Source: an uncultured Saprospiraceae bacterium
GTDB taxonomy: Bacteria > Bacteroidota > Bacteroidia > Chitinophagales > Saprospiraceae
NCBI GenBank assembly: GCA_937941095.1
Contig: CALDYJ010000015.1
Span: 1 to 48,545 of the forward strand
Direction: 5' to 3'
Length of the DNA: 48,545 nt
Position numbers and translations under genes: made by a program. Positions 26,536 through 34,924 of the stretch are shown piece after piece; positions within the stretch are counted from its first letter, which is position 1, and each line of letters begins with the position of its first letter. The notes beneath the pieces are model-generated. The model was not told the origin of the DNA and ran no database searches. It saw nothing but the letters and a program-made list of their open reading frames with translations.

Positions 26536-27225
26536 CTAAAATTCACTTAATCTGTCCTTATACGTTCTCCCTATCGGTAATTTATACGCACCAAGTGTAA
26601 CTTGTTCTTTTGTAAATGAGCTTATTTTATTTCGGTTGATAAGAAATGATTTATGAATTCTAATAAAGTCTGAATTTAATGAGTCAAGGAAAAATGAAAT
26701 GGTATTATATACGATGTGTTTTTCACTGGAAGTATGAATAATGACATAATTATTCATCCCTTCAATGTAAAAGATTTCAGCGAGATTTAGTTTAATTGTT
26801 TTTCGCTCGCTTTTGACGTAGATAACTTCTTGTTTTTTTTCAAAAGCTTCTTCTTTATTGGCTTTGGCAATTGTCTTTTTGAATTTATTGCTAGCTTTTA
26901 TAAATCGCTCGAATGAAATTGGTTTCAATAAGTAATCAATTACATCAAGTTCAAAGCCTTCAAGTGCATATTCCCTGTGAGCAGTTGTAATGATTACTGC
27001 TGGAGGATGCTTCAAAGTTTTTAAAAAAGCCATCCCACTTAGCTTAGGCATTTCTATATCTAAGAACATAAGATCTATGCTTTCTTTTTCTAAGACTAAC
27101 ATAGCTTCCATGGCATTAATACATGTTGCGATTACTTCAAAATCTCCTAAATCTTCCAAATATTTGATGATAATGCGTTGTGCTATTTTTTCATCATCTA
27201 CAACTAAGCATCTAATTTTATTCAT
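26536..27225 (-). CDS. LytTR-family response regulator
   Basis: This 229-residue regulator has a receiver domain (about 4-115) with acidic pocket VVDDE, phosphoacceptor D56 (LMFLDIEMP) and K101 (LLKPISF). A LytTR DNA-binding domain (about 135-229) shows IFYIEGMNNYVIIHT, FIRIHKSFLINRNKI and the terminal LPIGRTYKDRL. The ATG at 27225 follows a TTG codon that could also be used. It overlaps the sensor kinase gene by 8 bases, so the pair is co-translated. The probable sites are direct repeats such as the one at 26433-26470. Confidence 0.93.
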   Translation of the reverse strand: MNKIRCLVVDDEKIAQRIIIKYLEDLGDFEVIATCINAMEAMLVLEKESIDLMFLDIEMPKLSGMAFLKTLKHPPAVIITTAHREYALEGFELDVIDYLLKPISFERFIKASNKFKKTIAKANKEEAFEKKQEVIYVKSERKTIKLNLAEIFYIEGMNNYVIIHTSSEKHIVYNTISFFLDSLNSDFIRIHKSFLINRNKISSFTKEQVTLGAYKLPIGRTYKDRLSEF

Positions 27226-28261
27226 CAATTTGGATTTGGAGCTTTACAATAAACTTATTTTTGGTCTCATTAATTTCGAGAAAATGACGGTCTGGATAGT
27301 GCAACTGCAATCTTCTTTTTAAATTTTTCAATCCCATCCCCCCCACAGTTTCATTGTCATTCGCTTTTAATTTTATTAGGGGGTTTTCTATATTAAAATT
27401 AAACATTTGCCCTTTTTGTTCCAAATGAATCAGAATTAACACTGGAGTATCTGAAGGGCCTAATCCGTGCTTGATGGCATTTTCTACTAAAGGCAACATA
27501 AGCAGTGGAGCAAGTTCTAAGGTTTGATTGACATCTTTGCCAATGTCAATAACTACCTCCATGCGTTCTTCAAAACGAGCTTTTTCGAGGGCTATGAATT
27601 TATCAATGAGATCCATTTCCTTTTCTATGGAAACACTTTGGACCTTTGATTCATATAGAGAATAACTTAAAAGGTCAGATAGTTTGAGTATCATCTCAGG
27701 TACCTTTTTGGATGATTCTAAAGAGAGCCCATAAAGACTGTTTAAGGTATTGAATAAAAAATGAGGATTTACCTGGGCTTTGAGATAACTCAATTCAGCT
27801 TCTTGTTGCTCCGCTATGACTTGCTTTGCTTTGTAACTTTCATTATACCATTTCCAAGCTTGACGTATCCCTATGGACAAGATTACAGGTAAAGCTATAA
27901 AGCCAGCGAATTGGATAAAAGGTTCTAACCAAAAGGGATTTAGTTCATCTTCATTGGGTGCTCTCAGCCAAAAATATTTTGGGTAGATGTATTGAATGCA
28001 CACTATTCTTTGAAAGTAGGTTAAAACGAGAATGAATGCCGTGAGTGTAATGCCATATAGGATTTTTTTTCCTTTGTCAAATAATCTTGGAAGCAATAGG
28101 TACAAGTTTGTATAAGTGGCTATCAACCAAACAGGAATAAAGACCACTCGATGCATTGTTGCTTTGAAGAGATTTAAATAATAAGGACTTAAGGTGATAA
28201 CTCCCATTATAATCAGTCCAAGCCAAAATAATACATGATACTTTACCGGAATCCTTTTCAT
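27218..28261 (-). CDS. LytS-type sensor histidine kinase
   Basis: This 347-residue membrane kinase has four predicted helices in the first 135 residues and a short linker. The His-kinase domain carries LKAQVNPHFLFNTLNSL (phosphorylated H167), and the ATP-binding domain carries PLVENAIKHGL and GGMGLKNLKRRL. It is typical of the short LytS/YehU-like kinases paired with LytTR regulators and has no evident extracellular sensor domain. The G box is encoded by a run of seven G residues on the coding strand (27338-27344). It is divergent from the peptidase gene at 28450. Confidence 0.92.
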   Translation of the reverse strand: MKRIPVKYHVLFWLGLIIMGVITLSPYYLNLFKATMHRVVFIPVWLIATYTNLYLLLPRLFDKGKKILYGITLTAFILVLTYFQRIVCIQYIYPKYFWLRAPNEDELNPFWLEPFIQFAGFIALPVILSIGIRQAWKWYNESYKAKQVIAEQQEAELSYLKAQVNPHFLFNTLNSLYGLSLESSKKVPEMILKLSDLLSYSLYESKVQSVSIEKEMDLIDKFIALEKARFEERMEVVIDIGKDVNQTLELAPLLMLPLVENAIKHGLGPSDTPVLILIHLEQKGQMFNFNIENPLIKLKANDNETVGGMGLKNLKRRLQLHYPDRHFLEINETKNKFIVKLQIQIDE

Positions 28262-28449
28262 TTCTACAAGATAAATGTTTCTATAGATTCTTATTCGGCT
28301 TTTATGTGAACTGCAGATTTAGCAGGGTGAATGCGTAAAAGACTAAAAATAAAGGCTTATGCTGCGTTTGCCTTTGATTTTCTGTCGTTTAAATAAATTC
28401 AAATTTTGGAATAAAACATTCATTGATATTGGGTTCAAAACTAATAACA

Positions 28450-29760
28450 ATGAAAAAGATTTATTTTTTATCTCTACTATTTTTAGCTGCTTGCAATCCT
28501 CAGCTTACGCAAAAATCATCTATAGTTCAAAACGATGATGTAGAAAGATTTTGGCTTGCCTTTGATTTAATCCAAACCACGGATGACTTCTCAAAACAAG
28601 TAAACATCATCAAGGAAAAATTTATAAAACCAGGAAGCCCTGGTCTACATGCCTTAATGGACAAGCGATCTTATACTGCCGAATCATACGTAAAAGCAAT
28701 CAATGATTATCCAAAATTTTGGGCTTCTATCAGAGCTAATACCTTAAAGTCAGATTTGTTTGCGCAAGACATAGAAGAAAACATTGCAAAACTGAAAAAC
28801 CTTTATCCAGATCTTAAATCAGCTCAGGTGTATTTTACTGTTGGTGCTTTAATGACCGGAGGCCAAGCTCATAAAGGTCATGTGCTTATAGGTTCAGAAA
28901 TTGCTATGGCTGACAGCACCATTTTTACACAAGAGTTGCAGCCTGATCGTTTAAGAGAAAACTTAGCTAAACATTTTCACACAAATCCCATCAATGATGT
29001 GGTGCTATTAAATGTACATGAGTATGTCCACACTCAACAAGGAGATTATGGTACCGACCTTTTATCGATGTCAATTTTTGAAGGGGTAGCTGAGTTTGTA
29101 TCAGTCCTAGCTGCGGAAACAAAATCAGCAGCACCTGCCATTCCATTTGGTCAAGCTAATGAGACTCTTGTAAGAGAAAGATTCCAAAAAGAGATGTTTA
29201 GTCCAAATTGGAATGATTGGTTATACAATGATCGTGAAAATGAATTTAAAGTAAGAGACATGGGCTATTATGTTGGCTATGCGATTTGCGAAAAGTATTA
29301 CCAGCAATCGAAAGATAAAATGCTTGCCATAAAGGAAATGATTGAATTGGATTGTGCTGATGAGATCGCTGTAAAGGAGTTTGTAATCAAAAGTAAATAT
29401 TTGTCTAAGCCTTATGAATTCTTAAAGACAGAATACCATGCCCAACAACCTAAAGTTTTAGGGATTAAAGAATTTGAAAATGAAAGTCGTGAGATCGATC
29501 ATTCTTTAAAGAAAATAACCATTGAATTTTCAACCAGTATGAACACACGATTTCGAAATTTTAAATTTGCCAGTTTTGCCAGAAAAAAAATCATTCCTTA
29601 TCAAAATATGAAATGGTCTGAAGATGGGAAGTCTCTCGTTTTAGAGGTAAAATTAGAAGCGAATAAAAAATACAAAATGATTATAGATAGCGAATTCAGA
29701 GATCTTGAAGGGAGAGCCATCGAAAAATATTTAATTGACTTCTCAACTAAATCTATTTAG
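28450..29760 (+). CDS. Gluzincin-like zinc metallopeptidase lipoprotein
   Basis: This 436-residue protein has a lipobox at C15 (FLAAC). The zinc site HEYVH (H190, E191, H194) is followed by FEGVAEFV, where E211 or E215 can serve as third ligand, as in DUF2268-like gluzincins. The C-terminal 95 residues look like a bacterial Ig (Big_5-like) domain ([12 protein letters not shown]). A TTG at 28423 opens the frame earlier, but the ATG at 28450 starts the signal peptide. The gene is divergent from the sensor kinase and overlaps the pgi end by 8 bases tail to tail. Peptidase activity is likely; the substrate is unknown. Confidence 0.8.
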   Translation: MKKIYFLSLLFLAACNPQLTQKSSIVQNDDVERFWLAFDLIQTTDDFSKQVNIIKEKFIKPGSPGLHALMDKRSYTAESYVKAINDYPKFWASIRANTLKSDLFAQDIEENIAKLKNLYPDLKSAQVYFTVGALMTGGQAHKGHVLIGSEIAMADSTIFTQELQPDRLRENLAKHFHTNPINDVVLLNVHEYVHTQQGDYGTDLLSMSIFEGVAEFVSVLAAETKSAAPAIPFGQANETLVRERFQKEMFSPNWNDWLYNDRENEFKVRDMGYYVGYAICEKYYQQSKDKMLAIKEMIELDCADEIAVKEFVIKSKYLSKPYEFLKTEYHAQQPKVLGIKEFENESREIDHSLKKITIEFSTSMNTRFRNFKFASFARKKIIPYQNMKWSEDGKSLVLEVKLEANKKYKMIIDSEFRDLEGRAIEKYLIDFSTKSI

Positions 29761-31372
29761 ACATTCTTTTCCAAACATTGATCAAACCATTGGTGCTATT
29801 GTCATGACTAGTGACAGTAGCACTGTTTTCTAGTTCTGGTAATATTGCTTTGGCCAATTTTTTTCCAAGTTCCACACCCCATTGGTCAAAACTAAAGATG
29901 TTCCAGATGATTCCCTGCACAAAAATTTTATGTTCATACATAGCGATCAGACTTCCTAAAGTTTCTGGCGTTATCTTTTTTATTAGAATTGAATTTGTAG
30001 GTCGATTACCTTCAAAAACCCTAAAGACATCTTTAAAGTCTGGATCACTTTGACCTTCTATTGGATTAGTTCCAAATGCAAGAGCTTCAGGCTGCGCAAA
30101 AAAGTTTGCCAATAATTTGACATGATGATCACCTACCTGATGATGAGAAATTGCTGGAGCTATAAAATCACAAGGAATCATTCGTGTTCCTTGATGAATC
30201 AATTGATAAAAAGAATGTTGACCATTCGTGCCTGCAGAACCAAATAATACTTGGCCGGTTTGGTAATTTACTTTCTTGCCTGCTCTACTTAAATACTTAC
30301 CATTACTTTCCATAAAGCCTTGTTGCAGAAACAAAGCTAATTTGTCCAGGTAATCATCATAAGGAAGTATGGCTTCTGCAGCAGCGTCGAAAAAATTATT
30401 ATACCAGATGCTGATCATCGCAAGTAAAACTGGGATGTTCTCCTCAAAAGAAGTTCTTTGAAAATGCTGGTCCATTTGGTACATGCCTTCAAGCATGTCT
30501 TCAAAGTTCTTGTAACCGATGCTGCAAGCTAAAGAAAGGCCAATGGCAGAAGAAAGGGAAAATCGTCCTCCGACCCAATCCCAAAAGACAAACATGTTTT
30601 TTGGATTGATCCCAAATGCTTTCACCTTTTCCACATTTGTTGAAACAGCGACAAAGTGTTTGGAGATGTGTTCCTCATCTTTTACTCGATCCAAAAACCA
30701 AGATCTTGCTGTCATAGCATTAGTCATGGTTTCTTGTGTCGTAAAAGATTTTGAAGCAATTACAAATAGGCAAGTTTCGGGGTTTAAATCTTTTGTGACC
30801 TCTACAATGTTAGATGCATCCACATTAGATACAAAATGAGTTTGAATGCCAGGATGATGGTATGGTCTTAATGCTTCATGCGCAAATGCAATGCCTAAAT
30901 CCGATCCACCTATTCCAATATTTATAAGGTCTGTAATGATCTTGCCACTGTATCCACGTATTCTTCCTAGGTGCAAATCTTCTGTGAAAGTCTTGATCTG
31001 CGCAAGCACTTTGTAAACCTCAGCTTTTAAAGCCTGATCATCTAAATATAATTCATCAGAACCTTTGTCTCTTAATACAGTATGCAATACAGCACGTCCT
31101 TCTGTTACATTGATTTTTTCACCATTAAACATCGATTGAATGGCCTCTTCTAAGCCACATTCTTTTGCTAATTGAATCAATAAGGCTTTTGTCTGATCAT
31201 TAATCCGGTTTTTACTTAGATCTATAAAAAAGTCTCTCCATTCCAGAGAATACTTTTCAAACCTTTTTTCATCTTCTTTGAATAGGGTAGAGAGGTGAGT
31301 TTCTTTTATCTCTTCGAAGTGAATTTTTAGTTTTTGCCAAGCAGCTGTTTGTGTAGGATCAATATTTTTCAA
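29753..31372 (-). CDS. pgi: Glucose-6-phosphate isomerase (classical PGI)
   Basis: This 539-residue enzyme interconverts glucose-6-phosphate and fructose-6-phosphate. It carries both family signatures: [14 protein letters not shown] and, near the C-terminus, [15 protein letters not shown]. It also has IGIGGSDLG (sugar-phosphate site) and [10 protein letters not shown]. Length is normal for long bacterial PGIs. No ATG precedes the conserved N-terminus ([14 protein letters not shown]), so translation probably starts at TTG 31372. A second, short isomerase of the PGI/PMI family is encoded 3.5 kb away. Its 3' end overlaps the peptidase gene by 8 bases. Confidence 0.96.
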   Translation of the reverse strand: MKNIDPTQTAAWQKLKIHFEEIKETHLSTLFKEDEKRFEKYSLEWRDFFIDLSKNRINDQTKALLIQLAKECGLEEAIQSMFNGEKINVTEGRAVLHTVLRDKGSDELYLDDQALKAEVYKVLAQIKTFTEDLHLGRIRGYSGKIITDLINIGIGGSDLGIAFAHEALRPYHHPGIQTHFVSNVDASNIVEVTKDLNPETCLFVIASKSFTTQETMTNAMTARSWFLDRVKDEEHISKHFVAVSTNVEKVKAFGINPKNMFVFWDWVGGRFSLSSAIGLSLACSIGYKNFEDMLEGMYQMDQHFQRTSFEENIPVLLAMISIWYNNFFDAAAEAILPYDDYLDKLALFLQQGFMESNGKYLSRAGKKVNYQTGQVLFGSAGTNGQHSFYQLIHQGTRMIPCDFIAPAISHHQVGDHHVKLLANFFAQPEALAFGTNPIEGQSDPDFKDVFRVFEGNRPTNSILIKKITPETLGSLIAMYEHKIFVQGIIWNIFSFDQWGVELGKKLAKAILPELENSATVTSHDNSTNGLINVWKRMSK

Positions 31373-31509
31373 TGGTATCTATTTTTTGCAAAGGTACTTT
31401 TTCCTGCTTAGATCTTGCGGGATGTCCTGAGTAATTTTATAAGATTATCACATGAACAAATAAGGGACAAAAAATCTATGTATAAACACCATTCATAAGA
31501 TAGCAAATA

Positions 31510-31549
31510 AAAAAGCTTGTAAGCTTTTTCAAGAGCTTACAAGCTTTTT
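31510..31549. terminator. Strong bidirectional terminator
   Basis: Arms AAAAAGCTTGTAAGCT (31510-31525) and the exact complement (31534-31549) form a 16-bp stem with an 8-base loop. The outer bases form an A-run and a T-run, so it works on either strand. It most likely ends the SPFH gene on the minus strand. Confidence 0.85.
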
Positions 31550-31596
31550 ATTTTATTAGGTCTCAAATCAAGTCTATAGTTTTTCGTTCATAAAAA

Positions 31597-31656
31597 CCCG
31601 AAAGACTAAAGACCGGCGATTAAAAACTATCAACTAAAGTCCAAGGACTAAAAACT
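31597..31656. repeat. Intergenic repeat, copy C (CGAAAGAC-N-AAAGAC type)
   Basis: The stretch begins CCCGAAAGACTAAAGACCGG and continues with two AAAAACTAT units and AAGTCCAAGGACTA. It shares the CCGAAAGAC-N-AAAGAC core with copies A and B but lacks their GATAATGTG half. It lies directly after the SPFH stop codon. Confidence 0.55.
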
Positions 31657-31659
31657 ATA

Positions 31660-32592
31660 TTACTTATCCGAAGATTTAACACCTTTTTCTTTCATGCTTT
31701 CTCCCAATTGCTGACTAGCAGCAAAACTTGCAACCATTTGCGTAAGCATATCACTTGCAGCAGAAGGTGCATTAGGCATCATGATTAAATTTGAATTTGA
31801 ATTTTCACCCATACTTTGTAAGGTGTCATAATGTTGGGTTACTACAATCAATGCCGAAGCTTCTTGTGAGTTTATTCCAACTTTGTTTAAAGCTTCTACG
31901 GAATCTTCTAATCCTTTTGCAATCTCTCTTCGTTGATCTGCAATACCCATACCTTGTAATCGTTTGCTTTCAGCTTCAGCTTTTGCCTTTGCAACGATTC
32001 TAATTCTATCTGCTTCAGCTTCAAATTCTGCAGCTGTTTGTTCTCTTTCCGCTGCATTAATTCTGTTCATTGCGTCCTTAACTGCTTGATCAGGATCAAT
32101 ATCAGTTACTAGGGCTTTTACAATTTTATATCCATAATCATTCATCGCTTCTTGAAGCTCATTCATGATTGCTAGAGCGATGTCATCTTTTCTCACGAAA
32201 ACATCATCTATCTTCATTTTAGGTACTTCCGCTCTAACCACATCAAAAACATAAGAAGTTATCTGCTCATGCGGGTTTTCTAATTTGTAATACGCATCAT
32301 AGACTTGTTCTGTTAATACCCTAAATTGAACGGATACTTTCATCTTCACAAAAACATCATCTTTAGTTTTAGTTTCTACAGGAACATCCAATTGCATCGT
32401 CTTTAAGTTGATTCGATTGACAACTCGATCTATGAATGGGAATTTGATGTGTAATCCTGGTCCTTTTACACTGTGGAATTTACCTAAACGCTCCATGATA
32501 GCAGCGGTTTGTTGTTTAACAGTAAAAAGTAATTGCAGTAGCACAAAAATTCCGAAGAATATGATAACTGCATAAATTGGTAATGCTGGCAT
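31660..32592 (-). CDS. SPFH/band 7 (stomatin-like) membrane protein
   Basis: This 310-residue protein has an N-terminal membrane anchor (about 5-26) and an SPFH domain (about 27-190; ERLGKFHSVKGPGLHIKFPF, DVPVETKTKDDVFV). A helical Ala/Glu-rich segment follows (about 185-235). It is of the QmcA/stomatin/paraslipin type, which forms large membrane-associated rings and modulates proteases or membrane microdomains. The partner NfeD gene often found next to it is absent here. A strong terminator lies downstream. Confidence 0.93.
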   Translation of the reverse strand: MPALPIYAVIIFFGIFVLLQLLFTVKQQTAAIMERLGKFHSVKGPGLHIKFPFIDRVVNRINLKTMQLDVPVETKTKDDVFVKMKVSVQFRVLTEQVYDAYYKLENPHEQITSYVFDVVRAEVPKMKIDDVFVRKDDIALAIMNELQEAMNDYGYKIVKALVTDIDPDQAVKDAMNRINAAEREQTAAEFEAEADRIRIVAKAKAEAESKRLQGMGIADQRREIAKGLEDSVEALNKVGINSQEASALIVVTQHYDTLQSMGENSNSNLIMMPNAPSAASDMLTQMVASFAASQQLGESMKEKGVKSSDK

Positions 32593-33055
32593 TTTTTAAA
32601 TTATTTGTTGTAATCCAATATACGCAATTAAAGAGAATTTTCTCCATTTTTAAGACGAATGTCTTTTTTTATGGTACGTAGGACTATTTACTATTGTAAA
32701 TGCTGAGCTGGACTTGATTAAGCTGGCCTTTGTAAATAAAAAAAGAAAGGCTTCTAAATGAATAGAAGGCCTTTCCTACATAAATACTAAAGATTACTAA
32801 ATAAGCTGTTCAAAATTTTTGTGTTTCCTTTTCAGGACCTTAGCATAGTGTAAGGAGTAACACGGTTTCTATCATGGGATTATAAGGACGTATGTGTCCG
32901 ATTGTTGAGCAAACGGTATTCATGGGTAAGAATATGGTCAAACAAAAGCAAATTGTATGCCAAATGAATCGTCACCCATAAATTTTGCTTGTTTTTAGGC
33001 GATTTTCGTGAATTGAGTTAAAATTTATTGGAAAATGGGGAAGAAACTGCTTGTT
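32593..33055. other. Intergenic region, possible structured RNA
   Basis: No protein gene was seen in 463 bases. On the minus strand the stretch between the yraN-like gene and the terminator at 32735-32775 contains consecutive small hairpins. These are GGAC-ACATAC-GTCC, CCTTA-(8)-TAAGG, and directly next to it TCCT-GAAA-AGGA with a GNRA loop. This may be a small RNA or a long 3' untranslated region. The hairpins are short and could be chance. Confidence 0.3.
32735..32775 (-). terminator. Terminator on the minus strand
   Basis: GAAAGGC-TTCTA (32745-32756) pairs with TAGAAGGCCTTTC (32763-32775) with one bulge. On the minus strand the stem is followed by a T-run (32744 down to about 32738). It would end transcription coming from the yraN-like gene or from a small RNA between them. 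Confidence 0.7.
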
Positions 33056-33427
33056 TTAAAAAAATACATCTTGAATGTGTTTAATTTGATGTGAAGTTTT
33101 TTGATCAATTATAGAGATGATATCGAAGCGGATTTCCCAATCATGTTGGATTTTTTCCATATAAGCCATAGCAGCTTGAAACATCAATTCTTCTTTCTTC
33201 AGGCTGACAAATTCTTCTGGCTCTCCAAAAAAATTACTGCTTCGAGTTTTTACTTCTACAAAAACTAATACAGCTCCGTCCATTGCAATGATATCAAGTT
33301 CTGCACGAGAATGCCTATAGTTCGTTTCTAGTATTATGATCCCTTTTTGTCGCAGAAAACTTTGAGCAATGAGTTCTCCTTTTAAACCAAGATCTTGGTT
33401 ATGGAACTTTTTTGTTTCTTTATGCAT
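33056..33427 (-). CDS. yraN: YraN/UPF0102 family protein
   Basis: This 123-residue protein belongs to the UPF0102 (YraN) family, a predicted endonuclease-like fold of unresolved function, often linked to DNA processing. It shows LGLKGELIAQSFLRQKG, ETNYRHSRAELDIIA and VFVEVKTRSS, which contain the restriction-nuclease-like E-D-ExK residues. Two ATG codons are possible. The one at 33427 places the family core close to the start; the other, at 33463, adds 12 basic residues. It is divergent from the MFS gene, only 60 bases away. Confidence 0.92.
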   Translation of the reverse strand: MHKETKKFHNQDLGLKGELIAQSFLRQKGIIILETNYRHSRAELDIIAMDGAVLVFVEVKTRSSNFFGEPEEFVSLKKEELMFQAAMAYMEKIQHDWEIRFDIISIIDQKTSHQIKHIQDVFF

Positions 33428-33487
33428 TTTAGTTTGAAGCTTTAAGTTTTTGAAGGTAAGCATTTAATTAAAATCTAAAAAACCAAT

Positions 33488-34705
33488 TTGAATTTAATCA
33501 AGTCATATCAAGAATCTTTTAAGGGCCTTTCAAAAGAAGTATGGTTGCTTTCAGCTGTTTCTTTCATCAATCGTTTCGGAACAATGATTCTTCCTTTTTT
33601 ATCTGTCTACTTGACGAGCAAATTAGGATTCTCAAAAGAAGTGGCAGGACAGATACTTATGTTTTTTGGCATAGGTTCTCTCATCGGTTCTTTCCTTGGT
33701 GGAAAATTGGTAAATGTATTTGGACACTTTACTGTACAGGTGTGCAGCCTCTTTTTCGCAGGCATAGCTTTCATGTCTTTACAATTTATAGGATCGGATT
33801 ATTGGACTTGGTGCATTATGCTGATGACCTCTGTGATGTTAGCAGATGCTTTTCGTCCAGCAATGTTTGTTGCTGTCAAGGATTTTAGTACAGAAGAGAA
33901 TAGGACTCGTTCTATCACTTTGATACGTCTGATGATCAATTTAGGTATTGCTTTTGGTCCAGCGATTGGCGGCTTCATGGCCATAAAGTATGGGTATAAG
34001 TGGTTGTTTATATTAGACGGTGGATCTTGTATTCTTGCTGCTATCTTTATGTTATTTACTATGCGACACACGCATAAAATTCCTGATAAATCTGAGGAAG
34101 CTAAAGCAAAACAAGCTGCACTACAATCACCATGGTCTGATAAGTATTACTTATTCTTGATGGGGATGAATGTCATTTGCATTTTAGTCTTTGCTCAATT
34201 CCTAAATACTTATACTGTCTTTATGAAAGAGGAATTAGGTTATAATGAGGCCATCATAGGTTGGATACTTGCAGCTAACGGCTTATTAATTTTTGTTTCA
34301 GAAATGCCTTTTGTTGCTTTCGCTGAAAAGAAATGGAACAGAGATTTTTTGATTACCATAGGATGTTTTATGATGGGCCTTTCATTTTTTGTATTGATCT
34401 TCGCCTATTCTGCACCTTTATTAATTGTAATTACTTCTGTCATATTAATCACGTATGGAGAGATGATAAATTTTCCTTTTGTAAATTCAAAAGCACTAGA
34501 CCATTCAGCAAAAGACAATGAAGGCGAATACATGGGTATGTATACAATGGTTTGGTCTGTGGCAATGATCATTTCACCTTTAGGTGGTATGTACATCGCA
34601 GACAATTATAGTTTTGATGCCTTGTGGATGCTCTGTGGTGTATTATCGACCATCGCTTCTCTAGGTTTTTATTATCAAGACACTTTGTTTAATCGCACTA
34701 CTTAA
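33488..34705 (+). CDS. MFS transporter
   Basis: This 405-residue protein has 12 predicted membrane helices in two halves, with a loop near residues 195-215. The loop after helix 2 (GSFLGGKLVNVFG) matches the position of MFS motif A. The overall pattern fits the drug/metabolite efflux (MDR) group. No ATG lies before the first helix, so translation probably starts at TTG 33488. The substrate cannot be predicted. Confidence 0.9.
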   Translation: MNLIKSYQESFKGLSKEVWLLSAVSFINRFGTMILPFLSVYLTSKLGFSKEVAGQILMFFGIGSLIGSFLGGKLVNVFGHFTVQVCSLFFAGIAFMSLQFIGSDYWTWCIMLMTSVMLADAFRPAMFVAVKDFSTEENRTRSITLIRLMINLGIAFGPAIGGFMAIKYGYKWLFILDGGSCILAAIFMLFTMRHTHKIPDKSEEAKAKQAALQSPWSDKYYLFLMGMNVICILVFAQFLNTYTVFMKEELGYNEAIIGWILAANGLLIFVSEMPFVAFAEKKWNRDFLITIGCFMMGLSFFVLIFAYSAPLLIVITSVILITYGEMINFPFVNSKALDHSAKDNEGEYMGMYTMVWSVAMIISPLGGMYIADNYSFDALWMLCGVLSTIASLGFYYQDTLFNRTT

Positions 34706-34813
34706 ATGGTCTATTGCAAAGGGCATCCATTATTAAGCATAAGCATACATACTTATTATTTTAATCTCTTCTTGTTAAATCTTCAGTAATCACTTTAGGG
34801 AGCTGATAATTTC

Positions 34814-34844
34814 TTGCAAAACAAAATAAATTGACTTACCTTTA
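34814..34844 (+). promoter_or_regulatory. Possible Bacteroidota-type promoter
   Basis: TTG at 34814-34816 and TACCTTTA at 34837-34844 are 20 bases apart, close to the TTTG-N19-TAnnTTTG consensus of the main sigma factor in this phylum. It would serve the mosaic protein gene 80 bases downstream. The match is imperfect. Confidence 0.25.
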
Positions 34845-34924
34845 ATTTATCTATACGAGTGAGCCCCTCTGCCTTTGCCTCAATCTGCTCGAAATTCAAT
34901 TTTTAAATTTTAAATTTTTGTAAT

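Noticed and set aside
32800..32950. SRP RNA (4.5S) on the minus strand, suggested by an AGGTCC...GGAAAC segment
   Set aside because: The conserved AGCAG side of the SRP loop is absent and the flanks do not form one long hairpin.
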